From Anaerolineaceae bacterium UBA3924 (GTDB lineage: Bacteria > Chloroflexota > Anaerolineae > Anaerolineales > Anaerolineaceae): DNA of 11,064 bases. Positions within the stretch are counted from its first letter, which is position 1. Each line of letters starts with the position of its first letter. Below the pieces are notes generated by a model. The model worked only from the letters and a program-made list of their open reading frames with translations. It had not been told where the DNA came from and did no database searches. The DNA lies in NCBI GenBank assembly GCA_002385985.1, contig DGEO01000005.1:6459-17522 (forward strand). Reading direction: 5' to 3'. Shown here piece by piece: positions 7,039 to 11,064 of this stretch. The translations under genes were made by a program, and so were the position numbers.

Positions 7039-7054
7039 CATTTATATCAGAAGA

Positions 7055-8440
7055 CTAGTCGCCCGAGACAGCAGGCTGCTTGCCGGCGCCAAAGAGTCCC
7101 GCCTTCCAGGCAGCCAGCGCGCCCGTGGCCAAGATGAGGATGATCATGATGACCAGCGACACCGCGTTCGAGCCAATCTGGCCGACCTGGTAGGTCACCC
7201 AGGTGACCCAGTTGCCCGCCGACAGAGCGGTGATGTCCACCGCGCCCTCGGGCAGGGCGTAGCCGATGCTGGTGGCCATCTGAGTCAGCGCGGAGCCGAA
7301 GGAGGTGCACACATACATGACCACCGTCATGATCACCGCGCCGGAAACGATCGAGCGGAACAGGTTACCGTTGGACAGGAACGGCACCATGGCCACAAAG
7401 TAGAACAGCGCGGCCAGGTCGCCAAACGGCAGCACCCGGTTGCCCGGCAGGATCAGCGACAGGCCCAGGACGATGGGGATCAGAACGATGGCGGCCGCCA
7501 CAGTCACCGGATGGCCGATCAGCACCGCCGAGTCGAGACCGATGTAGAATTCACGTCCGGCGAAGCGTTTGGCCATGAACTCGCGGGCCGAAACGGCGAT
7601 GGGGCTCAGGGCTTCCATGAAGAAACCGATCACTTTCGGGATCAGGATCATCGCGGTGCCGACGGTAACGCCCAGAGTCAGCAGGCGGACCGGCTCGCGC
7701 CACAGACCGCCGAAGATGCCCACGGCCACACCCAGGATCACGCCCAGGATCAGGGGATCGCCGAAAATGCCCCACTTCTCGCGGATGGAGCCTTCATCCC
7801 AGTGGATGTCCTTCACATACGGAATGCGGTCCAGAACCCAGTTGACGGCCAGAATGATCGGCACTGAGGTGACCGCCCACCCGTGCGGGATGGAGATGCC
7901 CGGCAGGTTATAGAACTCCTGCACGCGCTTGGCGGTGAGGTCGGCGATGAACAGCTCGTAGACCGTGTGGACCACTGCCGCCAGCAGGCCCAGCAGCAGG
8001 TTCCCGGAGATCAGGTACACCACCGAGGCGGTGAAGGCCTGGTTCCAGAAGTTCCAGATGTCCACGTTCAGGGTCTTGGTCAGGCGGGTGGCCAGCATGA
8101 TAATGTTGGTGCCCAGGCAGGCCAGGATGACCAGCGAGCCGGCGGTCGTGCCCCAGGCGATGGCCGCGCCGACGCCCCAGCCCACATCCATGATGGTCAG
8201 GTTGGCCCCGGTGGCTTCCACCATGTTGTTGACCACCGGCACCATGTTGTCGATCAGCAGGCCAATGACCAGATTCAGGGCGATGAAACCGGCGCCCAGC
8301 GTCAGGCCGGCGCGCAGCGCCCGGCTGAACTTCTGGCCAAAGACCAGACCAAGAATGGTGATGATGATGGGCAGCAGCAGCGGCACACCCAGGCCCATCA
8401 GGAAATCAGAAATCGTCTTGATGATATCAGCGAAACCCAT
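7055..8440 (-). CDS. sgcC: PTS IIC permease, galactitol/pentitol type (SgcC/GatC-like)
   Basis: A 461-residue polytopic membrane protein that carries its sugar or polyol across the membrane while IIB phosphorylates it. It resembles E. coli GatC closely in remembered segments: VDIWNFWN, FYNLPGISIPHG, REFYIGLDSAVLIGHP, PGNRVLPFGDLA and NLFRSIVSG. Hydrophobic segments run through most of the length, and family members are about 450 residues, so this is full length. IIA and IIB are separate proteins at the far end of the operon. Start: ATG 8440 with GAAGGAG 7 nt upstream. A second, clearly paralogous IIC lies at 10125-11064. Galactitol type defines the fold family only: the actual substrate may be a pentitol, hexitol or something else. 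Confidence 0.93.
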   Translation of the reverse strand: MGFADIIKTISDFLMGLGVPLLLPIIITILGLVFGQKFSRALRAGLTLGAGFIALNLVIGLLIDNMVPVVNNMVEATGANLTIMDVGWGVGAAIAWGTTAGSLVILACLGTNIIMLATRLTKTLNVDIWNFWNQAFTASVVYLISGNLLLGLLAAVVHTVYELFIADLTAKRVQEFYNLPGISIPHGWAVTSVPIILAVNWVLDRIPYVKDIHWDEGSIREKWGIFGDPLILGVILGVAVGIFGGLWREPVRLLTLGVTVGTAMILIPKVIGFFMEALSPIAVSAREFMAKRFAGREFYIGLDSAVLIGHPVTVAAAIVLIPIVLGLSLILPGNRVLPFGDLAALFYFVAMVPFLSNGNLFRSIVSGAVIMTVVMYVCTSFGSALTQMATSIGYALPEGAVDITALSAGNWVTWVTYQVGQIGSNAVSLVIMIILILATGALAAWKAGLFGAGKQPAVSGD

Positions 8441-8546
8441 GATATTTCTCCTTCTTTCCCAACAGCCACGACGAATGATTATTGAACAAAAAGGTCACGT
8501 TACTGAGCCAGGGGATGTTTTTCGTCGTCTAGGAACACCTCCTTTC
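8441..8546 (-). promoter_or_regulatory. 106-nt gap between regulator and permease with possible operator sequence
   Basis: This gap is AT-richer than the genes. It contains TGATTATTGA at 8476-8485 (plus strand), a 10-mer that recurs in inverse orientation over the -35 box of the operon promoter (9439-9448). It also has separated complementary arms ACGACGAA (8468-8475) and TTCGTCGT (8521-8528). No good promoter hexamer pair was found. An internal regulatory site is possible but unproven. Confidence 0.3.
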
Positions 8547-9335
8547 TCAATCATTCTCGGCCCGTTTGGGCTCGACGGTGATTGTCCGGACGTCCAGCGA
8601 GTGAAGCAGGTTGAGCATGTCAGGGGAAATACCGGTGTCGGTGATGGCCAGCGACACGTCGGATAGATCACAGACTTTGAAGAAACCCGTTCGCTCGTAT
8701 TTGCTCCCGTCCGCGAGGAGAATTACCTGGCGGGCAGCCCGTATCATGGCCTGCTTGATGGCCACCTCGTCTATGTTGACGTTGGAAATGGTTCCATCCG
8801 GGTGGATGGCATCCGCGCCGAGAAAGGTCTTGTCCACCCGCAGGTTTTCGATGAAGGCCGCCGCCTGCCAGCCCTGCAGAGAATAAACATACGGGCGTGC
8901 TATGCCGCCCGTACAGATGAGCGTGATATTGGGATTGGCCGCCAGTTTCACCGCAATTTGCAGATCCGGGGTCACCACGGTGATGCGGCGGTGAGTCAGC
9001 AGCCGCAGCGCCAGAGCGTAGGTGGTTGACCCGGCGTCCAGCAGGAGCGTGTCCCCCTCCTCCACCAGCCGCTCGGCCGCCTCGGCTATGGCCTCCTTCT
9101 CTTCAATCGCCTGAACCCGCTTGACATCATACGGCAGCTCCAGGGTGACCTGCTGCGAGGCGCGAATGGCCCCGCCGCGCTTGCGGATGAGCAGCCCTTC
9201 CTTCTCCAGCGCGAACAGATCGCGCCGGATGGTCGCCTGAGAGCTGTTCAACCGCCGGGCGATTTCGGCCACCTGGAGATAGCCGTTATTGTTTAGCTCC
9301 TGAAGCAGGAACGCACGACGCTCTTCAGCCAGCAT
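8547..9335 (-). CDS. sgcR: DeoR/GlpR-family transcriptional regulator (SgcR-like)
   Basis: A 262-residue repressor of the DeoR/GlpR type, expected to bind operators near its own promoter and to release them on binding a phosphorylated sugar. The N-terminal winged helix-turn-helix is textbook: VAEIARRLNSSQATIRRDL (22-40) then LEKEGLLIRKRGGAI. The effector domain shows DAGSTT (100-105) for phosphate binding, TPDLQIA, CTGG, FLGADAIHPDG and LADGSKY. Length is normal for the family. It is the first gene of the operon, so autoregulation is likely. ATG 9335 is preceded by ACAGGT about 6-7 nt upstream, a modest site. Its stop is followed directly by a perfect but apparently unused Shine-Dalgarno sequence (8536-8545). 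Confidence 0.93.
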   Translation of the reverse strand: MLAEERRAFLLQELNNNGYLQVAEIARRLNSSQATIRRDLFALEKEGLLIRKRGGAIRASQQVTLELPYDVKRVQAIEEKEAIAEAAERLVEEGDTLLLDAGSTTYALALRLLTHRRITVVTPDLQIAVKLAANPNITLICTGGIARPYVYSLQGWQAAAFIENLRVDKTFLGADAIHPDGTISNVNIDEVAIKQAMIRAARQVILLADGSKYERTGFFKVCDLSDVSLAITDTGISPDMLNLLHSLDVRTITVEPKRAEND

Positions 9336-9377
9336 ATTTCAACCTGTATGACAAATTGGAACTTAAGTGAGCAGAAA

Positions 9378-9407
9378 GATGATCAGAATGAAGCAACTTC
9401 GATCATC
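9378..9407 (-). promoter_or_regulatory. Inverted repeat at the predicted transcription start (operator or leader hairpin)
   Basis: GATGATC (9378-9384) and GATCATC (9401-9407) are inverted 7-bp arms separated by 16 nt. Within the interval, GAAG-CAA-CTTC (9390-9400) forms a smaller inverted repeat. The promoter predicts initiation at about 9406-9407, so the repeat starts at +1. A repressor bound here would block elongation or open-complex formation; alternatively the mRNA leader folds. Confidence 0.4.
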
Positions 9408-9413
9408 ATTTTC

Positions 9414-9442
9414 ATTATAGCGAGCAGAAAATTGCGAGTCAA
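9414..9442 (-). promoter_or_regulatory. Near-consensus sigma70-type promoter of the sgc-like operon
   Basis: On the minus strand TTGACT (9442-9437) is followed by a 17-bp spacer and a perfect TATAAT (9419-9414). This gives one mismatch to consensus over both hexamers with ideal spacing, in an AT-rich gap directly upstream of the regulator gene. Predicted start is about 9406-9407, leaving a leader of about 72 nt. Such a strong promoter needs a repressor, in keeping with the DeoR-type regulator as first gene. Confidence 0.85.
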
Positions 9443-9488
9443 TAATCAAATTTCTCTTTTTTTCACCACCAGAGGAGAGATGGCAAGA

Positions 9489-9503
9489 AAATTGATTCAA
9501 TTT
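9489..9503. promoter_or_regulatory. Candidate upstream operator palindrome
   Basis: AAATTGA-T-TCAATTT is a perfect 7-bp inverted repeat around a single base, about 47 bp upstream of the -35 hexamer. An overlapping palindrome TTCAA-T-TTGAA occupies 9496-9506. Its position and symmetry suit a dimeric regulator, but AT-rich sequence makes short palindromes easy to find by chance. Confidence 0.3.
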
Positions 9504-9526
9504 GAACAGCAGCCACCCCCTGGAGA

Positions 9527-9584
9527 AGGAAAAAAAGTATGACCGCCCGGGCTTTAAAAGCAAACGGCCGCCCGTCGGGCGGTC
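9527..9584 (-). terminator. Compound intrinsic terminator for the 9618-10031 gene
   Basis: On the minus strand GACCGCCCG (9584-9576) can pair with the adjacent CGGGCGGCC (9574-9566), followed by GTTTGCTTTT. The same GACCGCCCG can instead pair perfectly with CGGGCGGTC (9549-9541), followed by ATAC and a run of seven T (about 9530-9536). Both hairpins have GC stems and T-rich tails. The site lies 33 nt after the stop of the membrane protein gene and would insulate the sgc-like promoter from upstream transcription. Confidence 0.72.
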
Positions 9585-9617
9585 GCGCTCACGTTCGGAC
9601 CCGGCCGGTAAGCCGGA

Positions 9618-10031
9618 CTATTTGGCTTTTCCTTTACCCTCGCGCGCGGGTACGGGATTCACCAGCTTCAGCGCCTCCTCGGTCAGATCCTCCACCGAAA
9701 GCAGGTTCTGCACCGCCTCCACGCTCAACCGCTGCGGCAGCAGGTCCGTCTGGCGGGCGACGAAGGGGTAGCGCACCTGCCCCACCACCTGCTCCCAGGG
9801 CACTTCCAGGGCGGCTTTCTTTACAGAGGCCAGCTCCGGGCGCTCGCGCAGCTTTTCCGCCAGCGCCAGGATCAGCGCGCGGCGAATATTCTTCAAATTG
9901 GACCAGGAAAGCACGATCAATGCGCCGTACAGGACAACCAGCAGGTTGATCCAGAGGCTGTTGGTTTCATAAAAAACCAGCAGGCTGCGGCCAAACTCAC
10001 CCAGCATCTGATCCAGAAAAGCACGCACCAT
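9618..10031 (-). CDS. Unknown single-pass membrane protein, PTS-linked
   Basis: A 137-residue protein that I do not recognise. It has an amphipathic N-terminus, one clear transmembrane helix at about residues 26-43 (LWINLLVVLYGALIVLSW), then a charged, mostly helical cytoplasmic-type region (NIRRALILALAEKLRERPEL) and a Lys/Gly-rich end (GKGKAK). It is followed by a strong terminator and lies 93 nt after the second IIC permease on the same strand, with a perfect 14-bp hairpin between. It is probably the last gene of the second PTS operon; a role as an accessory or regulator of that permease is only a guess. Start: ATG 10031 with AAAGGA 8 nt upstream. Third-position GC matches neighbours, supporting a real gene. 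Confidence 0.75.
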   Translation of the reverse strand: MVRAFLDQMLGEFGRSLLVFYETNSLWINLLVVLYGALIVLSWSNLKNIRRALILALAEKLRERPELASVKKAALEVPWEQVVGQVRYPFVARQTDLLPQRLSVEAVQNLLSVEDLTEEALKLVNPVPAREGKGKAK

Positions 10032-10065
10032 GGAAGATTTCCTTTACCCCTGCCCGTTCGATGGG

Positions 10066-10098
10066 GCGTGGGCCGCAATCGCTCATTGCGGCCCACGC
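10066..10098 (-). repeat. Perfect 14-bp intercistronic hairpin
   Basis: GCGTGGGCCGCAAT (10066-10079) and ATTGCGGCCCACGC (10085-10098) are fully complementary around a 5-nt loop. It stands between the second IIC gene and the small membrane protein gene. In the minus-strand mRNA no U-run follows (CCCATCG), so it is a likely mRNA stability or partial readthrough element. On the plus strand it is followed by AATTTC, again a poor terminator. Confidence 0.65.
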
Positions 10099-10124
10099 AA
10101 TTTCAATCCGGTGTACCCACAGCG

Positions 10125-11063
10125 CTAATCCGCCATAGCGGGGCGCTCAACCTCCAGCTCCTCCCGGCTCGGGCCGCCAGCGCTGGCTTCCCAGGCGCGG
10201 GGATTGCGCAGGTAGAAGAACCAGGCCGCCACCAGCGCAGCGATGATGATCAGCAGGCCGATCCAGCCCAGCGACTGGGTCAGCAGCAGGAAGGCCAGCG
10301 GCAGCCAGATGAAACCGTCGGCGATGGAGACGATGTAGGTCGCCGCCGCGGCGCTCTCCGGAATGGCAAACCCGGCAGCGGTGGCCACCTGGGTCATGAA
10401 CGGGGCGATGGTGTTTCCCACGAAGAAGCCAATCGCCAGCACCACGGTGCCGATGGTGATGATGCGGGCGATGTTCCCGCGGCAGATGGGGCCGAGGATC
10501 GCCAGCACGAAGGGGATCACCGTCAGGTCGGCGAACAGCAGGATGCGGTTGCCGGGCAGGATCACCGAGAGCAGGATGGCGATCGGCACCAGCACCAGGG
10601 CGGAGGAGATCACCGCCGGATGGCCGATCAGGATGGCGCTGTCCAGGCCGATGTAGACCTCACGCCCGGAGGCGCGCCGCTGCATGAAGTCGCGGGCCGA
10701 TTCCGAAATCGGGATCAGGCCTTCCATCAGGATGGACACCATGCGGGGCAGCAGTACCATGACCGCCGCCAGGTTAATGCCCAGGCCCAGCGTGCCCACA
10801 GCGAAGTCCTGGAAGCTGCTGGTGCCAGACAGCGCCGCCGGCAGGTAGCCGATCACGCCCAGCACCAGACCGATGATCAGACCCATCACCATCGGATCGC
10901 CGAAGGTGGGGCCGAAGCGTTTCTGAATGTTGTCCGGGTCCAGATCCCAGTCCTTGACGCCCGGGATGCGGTCCAGCAGCCAGTTCAGCGGGATGGCCAG
11001 CGGAGCGGCGGGCGAAGAAGTGCCGTGCGGGATGGACACACCCGGCAGGTTGTAGAACTTCTG
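10125..11063 (-). CDS. Second PTS IIC permease, galactitol type (5' part outside window)
   Basis: The C-terminal 312 or so residues of a polytopic GatC-type IIC permease. It is paralogous to the permease at 7055-8440: shared segments include FYNLPGVSIPHG, NWLLDRIPGVKDW, REVYIGLDSAILIGHP and LPGNRILLFADL. A GTG at 11039 is in frame, but the conserved QKFYNLPG segment precedes it, so the gene clearly runs past the window edge and that GTG is not the start. The tail is longer and more charged (ELEVERPAMAD) than that of the first copy. Matching IIA and IIB genes are expected upstream, beyond 11064. The divergence between the copies suggests separate substrates rather than recent duplication. Confidence 0.9.
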   Translation of the reverse strand, partial: QKFYNLPGVSIPHGTSSPAAPLAIPLNWLLDRIPGVKDWDLDPDNIQKRFGPTFGDPMVMGLIIGLVLGVIGYLPAALSGTSSFQDFAVGTLGLGINLAAVMVLLPRMVSILMEGLIPISESARDFMQRRASGREVYIGLDSAILIGHPAVISSALVLVPIAILLSVILPGNRILLFADLTVIPFVLAILGPICRGNIARIITIGTVVLAIGFFVGNTIAPFMTQVATAAGFAIPESAAAATYIVSIADGFIWLPLAFLLLTQSLGWIGLLIIIAALVAAWFFYLRNPRAWEASAGGPSREELEVERPAMAD

Positions 11064-11064
11064 C

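Larger units (their letters stand above)
1578..9335 (-). other. sgc-like PTS and polyol catabolism operon
   Basis: Nine co-directional genes with gaps of 106, 154, 24, 28, 41, 2, 13 and 16 nt: regulator, IIC, zinc dehydrogenase, SDR, M42 peptidase, SgcQ-like, epimerase-like, IIA, IIB. All seven families known from the E. coli sgc cluster (sgcX, B, C, Q, A, E, R) are present in a different order, and two dehydrogenases are inserted after the permease. One strong promoter precedes the regulator and hairpins bound both ends. The two larger gaps could hold internal control sites. Transcription as one unit is inferred from spacing and direction, not shown. Confidence 0.8.

Noticed and set aside
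6901..7041. N-terminal extension of the zinc dehydrogenase
   Set aside because: The extra 47 residues have no family-like sequence and run through two hairpins; ATG 6900 gives the standard family N-terminus.
10125..11039. GTG at 11039 as start of the second IIC gene
   Set aside because: The conserved QKFYNLPG segment lies upstream in frame and aligns with the first permease, so the gene continues past the window.
1..11064. CRISPR array, tRNA or rRNA genes, insertion sequence or phage genes
   Set aside because: No regularly spaced repeats, RNA gene signatures, transposase-like frames or terminal inverted repeats were seen.

Overview
This is a GC-rich bacterial window with two AT-richer intergenic control regions. 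Its main content is one long minus-strand operon (about 9442 down to 1525) that matches, gene family for gene family, the enigmatic sgc phosphotransferase (PTS) cluster known from Escherichia coli. In transcription order it holds a DeoR/GlpR-family regulator (sgcR-like), a galactitol-type PTS IIC permease (sgcC/gatC-like), a zinc medium-chain dehydrogenase, a short-chain dehydrogenase, an M42 metallo-aminopeptidase (sgcX-like), a BtpA/SgcQ-family TIM barrel protein, a ribulose-phosphate 3-epimerase-like protein (sgcE-like), and PTS IIA and IIB (sgcA- and sgcB-like). The two dehydrogenases are not part of the E. coli cluster as I recall it. They suggest a route of import-coupled phosphorylation of a polyol, oxidation to a ketose phosphate, and epimerisation into the pentose phosphate pool. 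The substrate cannot be read from the sequence. PTS EI and HPr are not in the window.

Layout. 1-743 (+): C-terminal part of a major facilitator transporter, cut by the window edge. 744-932: intergenic, with an extended -10 promoter candidate for the next gene and a doubtful small minus-strand frame. 933-1487 (+): HD-domain protein. 1525-1550: hairpin between the convergent HD gene and the sgc-like operon. 1578-9335 (-): the nine-gene operon. 9336-9617: AT-rich control region with a near-consensus sigma70-type promoter, several inverted repeats, and a compound terminator for the next minus-strand gene. 9618-10031 (-): small single-pass membrane protein of unknown function. 10125-11064 (-): 3' part of a second galactitol-type IIC permease, paralogous to the first. 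A second PTS locus therefore probably lies upstream of the window edge.

Organism: strong Shine-Dalgarno sites, sigma70-like promoter elements and high third-position GC fit many GC-rich bacteria. A Chloroflexota (Anaerolineae-like) source is plausible, but this is only an impression. The closest remembered match, SgcQ, is conserved so widely that it does not fix the taxon.
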